A stretch of DNA of 64,000 nt, from assembly GCA_963573305.1 (NCBI GenBank), contig OY754329.1, positions 50,559,483-50,623,482 of the forward strand, in the 5' to 3' direction. This document shows, one piece after another, positions 54,149-64,000 of the stretch (position 1 is the stretch's first letter; each line of letters begins with the position of its first letter). The notes beneath the pieces are model-generated. The model was not told the origin of the DNA, searched no databases, and was given only the letters and a program-made list of their open reading frames with translations. This DNA comes from Pyrrhosoma nymphula. Taxonomy: Eukaryota; Arthropoda; Insecta; Odonata; Coenagrionidae. The position numbers and the translations under genes were made by a program.

Positions 54149-54907
54149 GTATGTATACGCCTCTCGTTTCCGGTTATCATTTTTGTTTCAAAAAATCAGC
54201 TTACTTTGTTTTCTTTCTCAAGTTGTGTCATAACCATCCAACTTTATTCGTCATATTTAGGAATGGGGATGGAGATGAAGGATATACCAAAATGGACAAT
54301 TTTGCACGCTATCCGAGCGGTAGGTGAGTCATGGAGTGAGGTATCCTCAAAAACAATTACCAATTGCTGGAGAGCGGCAGGATTCCCTTTCCCAGCACCT
54401 GATTACCCTGTTCCTGAGGTTAGTCTTCGATAAAACTACCTTAATTGTGTATGAATTTCTGTTAGTGCCAGAAACGATTATTTATTTGTAAATTTTAATC
54501 TTTAGGAAGAGGTACAGGATGAAATACCTAACGAGATAAGAGGTTTGGCAAATGATTGCCAAAATTACTTGTCGAAAGTTGGCTGTTCATTGGCTGCAAT
54601 TCCCAGCGATTACATGTCAATAGACGACGATCTCCAAGCATGTGAAGATGTAACGCCACAGCCGGTGACAGAAGAGCCAGTGGCAGGGCCCAGTAAGGAA
54701 AGCAGCGACGAAGACGATGATCAAGTCCTTATCTCTCCCAAAAAGAACGAAGTTTTGCTTGCTCTCGATGTTTTACATCGATTCAATATTATTAATGATG
54801 TCGACTCCCAGTTCAGTTTCTATTTGTCAAAATTAGAGGCCATCGTGGAAGCGACTATGGAGCGTAGCAAAGTTCAAAAACAAATTACTGATTTTTTTGT
54901 TAAATAA
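53131..54907 (+). CDS. Tigger/pogo transposase, three exons, apparently intact
   Basis: The exons 53131-54148, 54261-54418 and 54506-54907 join in frame into 525 codons with stop. Junctions are ATTG|gtatgt...atatttag|GA and CCTGAG|gttagt...atctttag|GAA. The start ATGGACATGGAACC was chosen because the domain begins right after it; an upstream in-frame ATG at 53038 is the alternative. Domains: psq/CENP-B N-terminal HTH (RGISLEEKVKMIQEVESNNL), second CENP-B HTH (NVNGPIIQQKAEEIA-like, GWLCNFKTRF), then a DDE domain with Asp in YNFDETGL, ILLLVDNASSH and SQPLDKGIIQNFK. It has an acidic C-terminal tail. It catalyses cut-and-paste at TA sites in the nucleus. No stop or frameshift was seen, so it may be functional. 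Confidence 0.85.
54261..54418 (+). CDS. Tigger transposase exon 2
   Basis: It encodes MGMEMKDIPKWTILHAIRAV then SWSEVSSKTITNCWRAAGF, matching the alpha-helical block after the DDE core of Tigger transposases. Confidence 0.8.
54506..54907 (+). CDS. Tigger transposase exon 3
   Basis: 133 codons plus stop. Acidic tail (KESSDEDDDQV), then a C-terminal helix ending KQITDFFVK, a frequent end of Tigger proteins. Confidence 0.8.
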   Translation, partial: EEVQDEIPNEIRGLANDCQNYLSKVGCSLAAIPSDYMSIDDDLQACEDVTPQPVTEEPVAGPSKESSDEDDDQVLISPKKNEVLLALDVLHRFNIINDVDSQFSFYLSKLEAIVEATMERSKVQKQITDFFVK

Positions 54908-56915
54908 CTGATTCTATCGGCAGAAGAACAGAACTATATTTTTAATAAACATTCATTCGTATTTCTTCTTGACTTATTATTCACTGATTCCCTTTTCTGA
55001 TATTGCCGGAATGGATCGGAAATTACGGGAATGGAAATGGCCGCCCATTCCCATATTCTTTTTCCCCACTAGGCAATCCCCACCAGGAAAATTCACCCAG
55101 CTCTCCATCTCCTTTGCTCCAAAACATCGGCTTACTCTCCCCCATCACCTTTCTCTCTCACTTGCGGCTAACCTATCCCTCCCACACTGGCTATATTTCC
55201 CCTTCAAGTGACCCTCCGTGTCCCCCCTTCCCGCTCTATGAGTAGGCACGAGCCACCGCCTCACACCCAAGCCCCCGGTGCCCGACCTCCGGGATATAAG
55301 GCCCCTTCGAGTGCCCCTCCGCCCCACCCCCTCAATGCTAGGCTAGCATGAGATGTCCCAAGCCGACTTTGCAGGCCCCCCATACCAGCTCTTGGGCCGT
55401 TTAAGAAGTTCCCCCCCCAAACTCAAGGAATCTGTGCACGCCGGTGGGTCTGACTCAGCCTAAATATTGTTTTGCGGGCATATCTTGATTCATGGTAAAA
55501 GCTCCACTCGCCAGAGTCATGTCTTCCCTCTCCGCCGACGCAGCAAATTGAGGTAAGGGAGGAGGTAGATAAGATGCGACTATTCGGCGTAAAGACGATG
55601 ATTCATTATAGGTGTATTCTTCGCCCTTGGCCTTGATTCCCACGTGGATCACCCTCACAACAGACGTAAGATACTACGAGACCATGGGCCTCGCAGCTGT
55701 TTTTGTGAGCGGGCGAATTTCCCCCACCCGCAGCGAGGGGGAAAGGAGGGGAAAGAAGGCAGATTCCAGCTTGTTGCGTGGCCTGACCTGGAGCTACAAT
55801 GCTTGGACGCAAGTCTCCTTGCTTGACCGTAAGCAAAGGAAAAATGATTAGCAAAAATATCCCACATTTCAATTAAATAGCGAATCTTTAAATGAATTCT
55901 GAGATATAATGAATGAAGAGCAGGCAGGCAGTAAGACCTATCCGAATAGAACCACAACTGACGCTTTCGTGTAGTAGAGTGAAAAACGAAAATTATTGAT
56001 TTGTAATATTAATGTTAGCATCGTTAGTAGCCGATGAAGTGTAAAAGGAACTATCTCACCTTCACCGTTGAAGAGCGTGGCTTGTACACCCTACTTCTGA
56101 ATGGAGGTACACAGCTGGACTCTTCTATAAGCTCTTCCTTCAGCTCTATCATCTCGGAAATAACCACGCACAAATAAGCTGAATCCAAGGGAGAAAAACG
56201 ATTGTTATTTCGGGAAATTAATGGGTTTATCATTATTTATTCTAAATACATAACGTGTATCCATTGCATAGAATCCGCGAGAGAATCTTATTTTCACTGT
56301 CTTAGCTTAACGTAGGTAGATACATATATTATGCCTGACGCGGAGAAAGGATCATCTAACGAAATTTTATTCCTCTAATTTCAATATCCGGTGCCAATGT
56401 TCGCGCAAGTCGCACACTTCCTTAGTGTATGCATCAATCAGATTTACTGATGATTAAACATCGCTCGCGCTTCAGTTAAAGAGTTCTCCAGTTAGGAAAT
56501 AATATAGAAAAATGCGCCAAACTGCACGAAAATTGTGCAAAGACGCTTCATTGCCTAATCATTCATTGGAAAAAAGGAACGGCAAGTTAGTTGTCGCGAT
56601 GTAAATTTCCACGGGGCTTAGATGGGAGTATAATTCTTCCGAGTTTCGGGATTTCCGCCGTGAAAAGATGGAACGATGTGGTGGAAATCCCGAAAATAGG
56701 AAGAATCAAACTCCGACAAATAAGTTGTGTTCAACTGACAATGAGTTGGCATGAATACACATTTAAATATACCGTAATTGTCCGAATATAAGCCCCCCTT
56801 TTTTGACAAAATATCGGCCAAAAAAAGTGGGGGGGCACTACTATTTTCGGGCACTACAAAGTTTCATTATTTATATGCATCCAAAAAATGATAAGGTTAT
56901 TGGGAAATAGTACGT

Positions 56916-58050
56916 ACAGTGAAACCACGCTTTTACGTTCCCGGAATTTACGTTTTCCCGCAATTTACAACATTTTCTTCCGGTCCCAAAAAAATATGTA
57001 TCCTTCCAATGTATTCCCTTCCCGGTATTTACTCTTTCAAATCCCGCCATTTACGACATTTGAAGGCAAGAAACATGGCGGCTAGCGCACTTCAATTAGC
57101 GTCCCCGCGAGCGTGATTAATGTTAAATACGGATAAAATACATGCTTAAACATGATGTATGAATGCTGATTTATTTTGTTTTCTAAAAAAACAAACAAAT
57201 TGGTTTGATGATAGCACATTACTTCGATAGCATTGCTGAAAAGTATTTATGCCGATTATTGTAATGCTTGCGATCGGAATTGTTATCGAATGGAACGTAG
57301 AATGGTACTAAGGAGCCGTACTAGCTTTTTAAACAGTACATGTAAAATGTAGCGGATGCCATAAATATATTTATTTAGATGTTATTTGGCGAACTACCGC
57401 TGTAATTGTGGCGAAAAGGTTAAAATTTATGTTAACTCTTTTACTCATACTTCGCAGCGATCATTTTCATATTTCTCGGAAATCGCGCACTAATGCCAGT
57501 CATCTTGCGTTTTTAGGTGCTTCACCTTATATTTTATTTAATGTGCAATTACTAACGGCAGTCGTGAGGAAACGTATTTTAAAATGGCAAACAAGCGTGC
57601 GAGATAATCGTTATCATTCGAAGAAAAAGTCAACATTTTGCGAACAGATTGACTCTAATACGGGCACTTGCGTGTCCCTGGCCGAAAAACTTGATATACC
57701 AAGTTTAGCGTGGAACACAATTGTAAAAACCTGTAAATGTATAGAGAAAAGTGCGAAGGAATGCGGCCCTATTGGTAAAAGGCGTAAATACATTAAATAC
57801 TCCAAGGATGATGAACTTGAAGAAATATTGAAGACATGGGTTCAGTCTTCCATAGCAGCAGGCAGTGGCGAATATATGCCCCCCCCGCCCCCCCCAAGGC
57901 GGTAAAGATGGCGGCTGACGCACATAGCGCATATCAACTGGCGACCCAGGAAACGTGATTAATGTTAAATACGGATAAAATACATGATGATGAACTTGAA
58001 GAAATAATGAAGACCTTGCAGGTCAAACCACACACCACTGAACAAATAAC
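56916..58050 (+). mobile_element. Fragment of a third Tigger-like element inside the nested transposon
   Basis: At 56914-56915 a TA precedes CAGTGAAACCACGCTTTTAC, a Tigger-type terminus. It is followed by ACGTTCCCGGAATTTACG repeats. A 3' terminus was not found. Segments near 57061-57140 (GGCGGCTAGCGCAC, GTGATTAATGTTAAATACGG) recur at 57905-57990, so part is duplicated. Confidence 0.5.
57546..57857 (+). pseudogene. N-terminal HTH region of a Tigger-like transposase, truncated
   Basis: An open frame includes STFCEQIDSNTGTCVSLAEK, LDIPSLAWNTIVKTCKCIEK and RRKYIKYSKDDELEEILKTW. This resembles the paired CENP-B/psq helix-turn-helix domains in which the LAxxLxIpxSTxxtIxK pattern is typical. No DDE domain follows. 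Confidence 0.55.
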
Positions 58051-58379
58051 ATGGGTGCCAAGACTAGCGTGAGATGCATCATCATCGTCCCAATGAAAAT
58101 ATCACGGAAAATGTAAAACATTTGTTGAATGCCCACATCATAGAAAACAATGGAAGCCAGACTCTTATGTACAAACCAACAAAGAGAATTCTTTCACATT
58201 TTTGTTGATTGCTGACGTACTTGAGGCAACAAAATTAGGATCGGGTACCCTTAAGCTTCTGTTTCCAAGGGGTTTACTGCGTTTACTTCGAAATCGTTGT
58301 CTGCTCCATATAAGTAATTAATATGAATCCAGTAGAGAGAAGGGAGTCTCGATATGGCAATTAAAGACCCACCAGCGTA

Positions 58380-59707
58380 GGAGCCACAATGCAAATTTTA
58401 AAATTGCTGTAGCAAAATATGCCGGAGACAATGGAAACCATTCTGCGGCTGAAAAATACGGTGTGGACAGAAAAAGTGTCAGACTTTGGCGAACACAGCT
58501 TCCTCGACTTCTCAAAACTTGTGCATTTCGTGGTCCAACTACCGGTAGACACAGAATTGGAAGAGCACGTTGTCAGATATGTACGGGAAAATAGAAGGAA
58601 TGGTTTCGCTGTGACACGCCGTATGATCTGTACAGAAGCAAGAAAGATTGCGAGTGAAATGGTGATACCGAGGGCAGATTTCCAAGCATGTTCTAGGTGG
58701 TTACGGAGGATGATGAAGAGGAATGGGTTTTCCTTGCAAAGACGAACAACAGTTGTCCAGTGTCTACCACAATTCTACAAAGAGAAGATTCTAAGTTACC
58801 AGCGTTTCATCATTCACCTACGACAGAGGCAACGATACCTATTGGGGCAAATGGGTTACGCTGACCAGACACCAATCTATTTTGACATGACCAGTTCTAC
58901 TACTCTGGAAGAGAGGGGTTCCAAATCAGTATCTATTAAAACAAAGGGAAATGAAAAGGCAAGAATTACGTGCATGCTGGGCATCACAGCTGATGGAAGG
59001 AAGCTACCACCTTATGTGATATTTAAGAGAAAGACTCAGCCAAAAGATAAGTTTCCTCCTGGGATTTATGTACGAGTTTAAGAGAAAGGGTGGATGACCG
59101 AAGAGTTACTGAGAGACTGGGTGAAGGTGGTCTGGCAGAGAAGACCAGGAGCTCTCCTCAACATGCCATCTATGCTTGTGCTAGATTTCTTTAAGGGACA
59201 TCTTACTGAGGATGTAAAAAGGATATCAGGGTAGGAAATTCAGACATGGTTGTAATCCCTGGAGGAATGACAAGCCTGCTTCAACCACTCGATGTGTCGA
59301 TAAACAAACCCTTTAAGGACAGGTTGAAGGCAACTTATGCTGAGAGGATGCTGCAAGAGGAAAAGGAATATACTCCATCAGGAAAAATAAAGAAACCTTC
59401 TCCTGCCCTCATCACTCAATGGCTGCTAAACTGCTGGAATAGCATTCCTGGTAAAATTGTGATTAAGAGTTTTAAAAATGTTGTATATCTAATGAACTTG
59501 ATGGAACAGAGGATGATATTGTTTGGATGGACTCTGATGATGAGGATGATCAAGACTGGTCTCCTTGTGGTCAAGAAGAAAATGATGCGTCAGATGATAG
59601 CGAATAAGAAGATGATGAATCAGAGACATAAAATAGAAGATAGAAAAATGTGCATTTTATTATACATATTTATTTGTCTGATTTTGTATTTCGAAGGAAG
59701 ATGCTAA
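58380..59707 (+). pseudogene. Pogo-like (POGK-type) transposase, broken
   Basis: Domains in order: HTH (NANFKIAVAKYAGDNGNHSA, AEKYGVDRKSVRLWR) in one frame; then, after a shift near 58500-58560, a CENP-B HTH region and the DDE core in a second frame (YADQTPIYFDMTSSTTLEER, KPPYVIFKRKT-like). A nonsense codon stands at 59078-59080, where the family reads on to EKGWMTEELL. The frame continues to MLVLDFFKGHLTEDVK, meets a stop near 59233, then shifts to VIPGGMTSLLQPLDVSINKP. The three catalytic Asp are YFDM, VLDF and QPLD. Non-functional as it stands. Confidence 0.82.
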
Positions 59708-60191
59708 TGTGTTTCTCAGAAAATAATAGACGCCAGAAGTGTGGAATGAAAGTTCAGAATCATTAAAAGATTGTAAAAGTTTAAGTTGGTTAAGTATTTC
59801 ATTCTATTGCCTAGATATTTAAAAATAATCAAGTTAAACTACTAAGTACCTAATTCAGGTTGTACTTATTCTATTTTTGACCTAAAAAGTGTATTTTACT
59901 AGCAAAGGAATATGTTTTTAGTATATGTTAATTTTTTCCAAAAGTGAGGCTTGAAAGTTAGGGGGGGGGGCTTATATTCGCACGGGGGCTATATTCGGAC
60001 AAATACGGTACTTTCATGAATTATAACTTCGTAAATCATGCAAGTACGTCGCGAGAGTACATCTTAATCTAAGGAAACAAAAAAGAGCTTCATCGCCATG
60101 TTTTTGAAAGATACTCGTTGATACGAAATTTGATGTTACGAAGTGCCGATTTTTCCGGTCCCGTCGACTTCGTAATTTCGAGTTTTTACTG

Positions 60192-60600
60192 TATGAGCTA
60201 AGAAAGAGGTAAATAAACAGTTAATAGTTAATTCAATAAATAAAAATAAAGCACCATAGACTGTTATTAAGAAAGAAGCTGGCCTTTCCGTAAGAGCCCC
60301 CATGATACCAATCTCCGCAGACAGCTTGAATAGTTTTTGCATAAATTCTGTAGAGAAAATAAATTCTTCCAACCCTCCCAACCTAGCAAAAGCACATAGT
60401 CTTTTATGTAACAACAAAATTAAAACTGAAACCAGTTTAAATGGAAGTGGGTAACCTCACTTGATATTTTCACAATAGTAAAATCTTTAAAAAAAACTCT
60501 AATAGTAAAGATATTTATGGCCTCTTGAACAATTTAATTAAGAGTTTAAACATATCACTGAACCTCTATTATTTTCAATAACTGTCTACAGTCTGGTATC
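60192..60600. other. Short stretch between the Tigger element and a LINE
   Basis: AT-rich, with a minus-strand open frame (60417-60136) that resembles no part of NVL or any other protein I recognise. Confidence 0.4.
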
Positions 60601-62030
60601 TTTCCTTTGGGTCTCAAGCATTCAAAAGTCATTCCTATCTATAAGACAGGTCCCAAAGATGATCCTTACTGCTATCAGCCAATCTCAATTATTCGAGTTT
60701 TCAGGATAATTCTTGAGCTTTTTATCAAATTCCAGCTATACAACTTCCTCGAAAGCAATGAACTATTTACTTCCTCACAATATGGTTTTCGCAGAGGTAA
60801 AACAACCACTCAGGCCATTCACTACATTACCAACATTATTAGTAATGCCTTTGAAGAAAAATCAGCTGTTGGCCTGATTGCATGTGACTTGACTAAGGCA
60901 TTTGATTGTTTCTCGTATTCTGTTCTTCAGAAGCTATATCACTACGGTGTCAAGAACATTGAACTAAAGCTTTTTGACTCATAGTAGAGGAAACGTTCAC
61001 AGTCTGTTTGTATTGAAAATAAACTGTCCTGTTCGTTGAAAGTCAATCAAGGTGTCCCCCAGGGTTCAGTGCTCGGACCACTTTTATTTTTGGTGGTGAT
61101 AAATGACCTTCCATACAATGTCACAAGTGAGTCAATACTGTACGTGGATGACACAACATTTATATATATTGGTACGGAATAGTACCTTAGCAATATATAT
61201 TTATATATATTGCTAAGGTACTGAATAGTACCCAAAACTCTGGTAATTCTGTTATGGCTACCGCTCTTAGCTGGTTCACTGCCAATGGACTTATTTTAAA
61301 TACAGAAAAAACACAATTGGCTACCTTCTCTCTTAGCAAATCCATAAATGAAATTGGTAGTATTAAGCTGCTAGGATGTGATATGGACAATAAGCTACAG
61401 TGGAACTCTCACATTTCCACAATATGCGTCAAGCTGTCAAAGGTTATTTTCATGTTGCGTAAACTCAAGGAACTGGTGCCCAATGACTATTTACCATCCA
61501 TCTACTTTGCTTTTGTTCATTGCCATTTGAATCACGGCATTGAACTGTGGGGCCACGCTCCCATGGTTAATGACATTCTTACTTTAAAAAAAAGCTGTAA
61601 GAATCATCTCGAATTCACCCTTCCGTGAGCATTGCCAGCCAATTTTTAAACAAGTCGGAATTATGACCGTGTATAGTTTGTATACATACAAATGTTTATG
61701 TAATGTTAAAGAAAATATGGAACTGTATAAGACAGCAAATTGTGTCCATTATCATGACACCAGGAACAAGGAGAAACTTGTTATACCACAGTTTCGGCTA
61801 TCAAAAACTAAAAATCAATTTAATGTGATTAAGCTGAAATTTTTTAACATTTTGCCTCAAGAGGCTAGAACTGTATCCTACTTAAGATTCAAACATGTTC
61901 TCCAAAGGTGGCTTGTATCAAAAGCCTTTTACTCTATAGATGTAAACCAGACATTGTTTTTTGAATATTTTTATGCGACTGATTATTTTTATTTTCTTGT
62001 TGTTTATCCTTTGTACGAATAAGACTGCAA
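60600..62030 (+). mobile_element. Decayed non-LTR retrotransposon (LINE)
   Basis: The frame 60607-60984 encodes KVIPIYKTGPKDDPYCYQPI, YGFRRGKTTTQAI and CDLTKAFDCFSYSVL. After a stop come VNQGVPQGSVLGPLLF-like residues around 61040-61100 and a YVDDTT-like active site near 61140 (YVDDTTF). Frames 61254-61628 (WFTANGLILNTEKTQLATFS) and 61663-62022 follow. A short AT palindrome near 61160-61225 (TATATATTGCTAAGGTAC inverted) interrupts it. Stops and shifts make it inactive, and the 5' part is missing. YVDD replaces the more usual FADD of the other LINEs here. Confidence 0.72.
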
Positions 62031-62334
62031 TTTACCTTGCTTAATGTCTAATAAATGATATGATATTCCATTTACTTCGCCAAAATATTTCACCAACTAC
62101 AATTAATATTTTTTTATATGAGAATTTTATACTCAGACACACAATGTGTGTATTGCAGGTTGCATATATTGACTTTTCCATGCCATTGAAGATCTATAGA
62201 AACATCGTCATGACAGAAAATTAATGAGATGATAAAAATAGTTGTAACAACTCACTAGATAAAGCCTAGTTCCCTTAATGCAACACCACAAATGCTTTCC
62301 CCACGCTAGGACTGAATTCAAGGTGATTCCCAGT

Positions 62335-62560
62335 ACAGTGTGTCCTCGTTTAACGTTGTCCCGTTTAACGTTGTTTCGCGATAACGTTGTCCAACAATTA
62401 AAACCCTTAATCGCTCAACGTCGTCAGTGCTTCGCGATAACGTTGTTCAAATTTTGCGCAACCAAAAAAAAATGAATAACGAATAGGAATTTGGCGCATT
62501 TGATGCGTAATTTCCATTTGGCGAAAAAGTTTTACGTTAACTCCTCATAGCGTGTGTCAA
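62335..62560 (+). mobile_element. Left terminus of a Tigger-like element
   Basis: TA is followed by CAGTGTGTCCTCGTTTAACG and three further GTTTAACGTTGT / CGCGATAACGTTGT subrepeats. This matches the TA-CAGTG(N)CCTCG terminus of Tigger families. No right terminus or transposase was found before the window ends. Confidence 0.5.
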
Positions 62561-64000
62561 AAGTTCACCTGAGCGAATAATTATTGCGTTATTTTGTTTC
62601 ATAACTGTATGTTTGCTTATTATTTACTACGATGTTATTGGGGGGCAATGCATCGGGTGATTTAAAACCCAAACCAACGGTAGTGTACCATCTTGAATCG
62701 CATGGTATTAATATTACCATGTCCGAATGGTAGATCCAGGGGCAGATATCTACGGGAAAAAATACCTGAAAATCCCATGCCGCCATAAGGTAGAACTGGT
62801 GGAAGAAAAAGTTGATTTACTGCTGTTTGAGGTGAATCAAAAACGTATTTTTCGTGTTGAATTAGCGTGTAAGAGGACATTTTCTAAACCCTCCATGATG
62901 CAGTAAATCGTTGAGGGTGATACTGTTCCTAAAACATTGTTACGAAATAACAAAAATTTTGTACACAGCACCGAGTTTCCCTAGTTCACTCATATTTTAA
63001 TTGATTTCCTACGTCTTCACGATCGCAGCGAGCGAAATTTTTGCCCTTCACTGCATTTGCTTGCGCAGGCTCCCGCAGTGAAGGACTAAAATTTCTATTT
63101 ACTCAGAGGGAAGCCGGTGCTAACAGCACTAAATATCAGAAATATAGGAGGGAAATCTGGTGCTTATTGTTTTAAAAATGCCTTTTCAGGTTGTTTCATC
63201 TACGATATGAAGATCTCTGACTAGTGAAATAATCTGTTCGACTGCCCGCGTAATTAAAATACGCCGTGGTATTAGTATCATAGCGTCCAGTCTGGGAGAA
63301 AATTAATTTCACCTGCTTCCCGATCACCTTATACCACCTATTTCGCTTATATTGCTACTCTACATATGCGACTTTATACTAACCTTTCGTTTGCTTCATA
63401 AATCCTTTTTCTTTCGTAAACTATTCACTTAAACCTGTGATGTGAATCTAATTCTGGACGCCATATTGGAAATACTGACCTTTTCCTCCTAGTTCCCCCA
63501 GATGGCGCAGCGGTTGAGCAGTGTCTTCAGTTTCTATACCCACCGCCCATGACTTTTCCCGCCTTCAATTTAAAACTATTTTCCGCTTTTCGACGGCTTT
63601 ATCACACTCAGGAGGGACGGGTAACCTCTCGGAGCTACCCTGTAATCTTTGGAGGTACTTCATTCCACTGCCTCCATACGGAACAATCATCACCAACTCG
63701 CCTCACGCCGTAATTTTACGCAAACCAATCACCATTGGGGTGGGTTGTGTAATAACCCTGCGGGCCGCCCCGTTGGTTATTACACAAAGTTATTACAAGT
63801 TTGTTTAAAAGGGTATTCGTGAAAATAAATCGTAACTATCCGCCAAATAACCTATTTTTCCATTCAGAAATGGCCTTCTCGACGCCGCGTACTATCCCAC
63901 CTTAGCACCCCTGTTTCACTCCACAGACACGCAACGTTGTTGGGAGGGGGGGGGGGGTTGGGTAAGGCCATATTTCAGACGTGAAATTAGTCCGTATCCC
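62561..64000. other. Window end, no gene recognised
   Basis: Contains a G run (about 63945-63956) and a tRNA-like A box (ATGGCGCAGCGGTTGAGC at 63504) without a convincing B box, possibly a SINE head. No exon supported. Confidence 0.4.

Larger units (their letters stand above)
56772..60008 (+). mobile_element. Pogo-like transposon nested in the Tigger element
   Basis: The ends are CCGTAATTGTCCGAATATAA and, reversed, CCGTATTTGTCCGAATATAG, followed inside by G/C runs. TA flanks both sides (56770-56771 and 60009-60010). The sibling copy at about 37550-37570 is uninterrupted and reads, reversed, ACACATTTAAATATACTTTC. So the insertion went into a TA and duplicated it exactly. Confidence 0.9.
51155..60191 (+). 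mobile_element. Tigger-like DNA transposon with intact transposase, interrupted by a second transposon
   Basis: The ends are CAGTAAAAACTCGAAAATAC and, reversed, CAGTAAAAACTCGAAATTAC (22 of 23 bases match), with TA on both sides (51153-51154 and 60192-60193). Removing the 56772-60008 insertion and one TA leaves 5.8 kb. The transposase occupies 53131-54907. A roughly 190-bp duplication lies near 51850-52110. The right-hand 1.7 kb (55.0-56.77 kb) and the left arm match the deleted sibling at 37378-40985. It sits upstream of NVL exon 49984. Confidence 0.88.

Noticed and set aside
60136..60417. Minus-strand 93-codon frame considered as a missing NVL D1 exon
   Set aside because: It has no Walker, sensor or other AAA motif and no alignment to NVL in any of the three frames I tried.
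63504..63530. Possible tRNA gene with A box TGGCGCAGCGGTTGAGC
   Set aside because: No matching B box or acceptor stem could be formed; at most a SINE head.

Overview
The window is animal nuclear DNA, most likely from an arthropod with an intron-rich, AT-biased genome full of DNA transposons. The reasons are short exons with GT/AG borders, one digestive-type zinc carboxypeptidase, one nucleolar AAA ATPase, and abundant Tigger/pogo, mariner, hAT-like, Harbinger-like and non-LTR elements. There is no bacterial or organellar signal. The species cannot be named from the sequence.

Two host genes converge. (1) A metallocarboxypeptidase A/B gene runs on the plus strand from 1751 to 18406 in eight recognised exons; its 5' part (signal peptide and most of the propeptide) is not seen. 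All active-site residues are present, and the pocket residue equivalent to 255 is Asp, which points to B-type (basic residue) specificity. (2) An NVL-like AAA ATPase runs on the minus strand from 49984 to 33225 in six recognised exons. They cover an acidic linker and the complete second ATPase domain; no first ATPase domain (D1) exon is visible.

Region by region: 1-18406 is the carboxypeptidase gene, with introns holding LINE fragments (6.1-8.05 kb), a 428-bp MITE (10.4 kb) and a nested hAT-like element (12.4-13.8 kb). 18.9-24.24 kb is a 5.3-kb palindrome with 2.1-kb arms that look identical, resembling a foldback element. 24.24-33.2 kb is noncoding flank with one MITE. 33.2-50 kb is the NVL gene, with introns carrying a Harbinger-like MITE, an internally deleted Tigger element, a deleted mariner, SINEs, a LINE and a pogo-like element. 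51.15-60.19 kb is a large Tigger element with an apparently intact three-exon transposase. It is interrupted by a second pogo-like element with an exact TA duplication, and that element in turn holds a fragment of a third. 60.6-62.0 kb is another LINE fragment; the last 2 kb has one Tigger-like terminus and no gene.

The host genes are not functionally linked. The main story is transposon nesting: several insertions can be timed relative to one another because an uninterrupted sibling copy lies in the same window.
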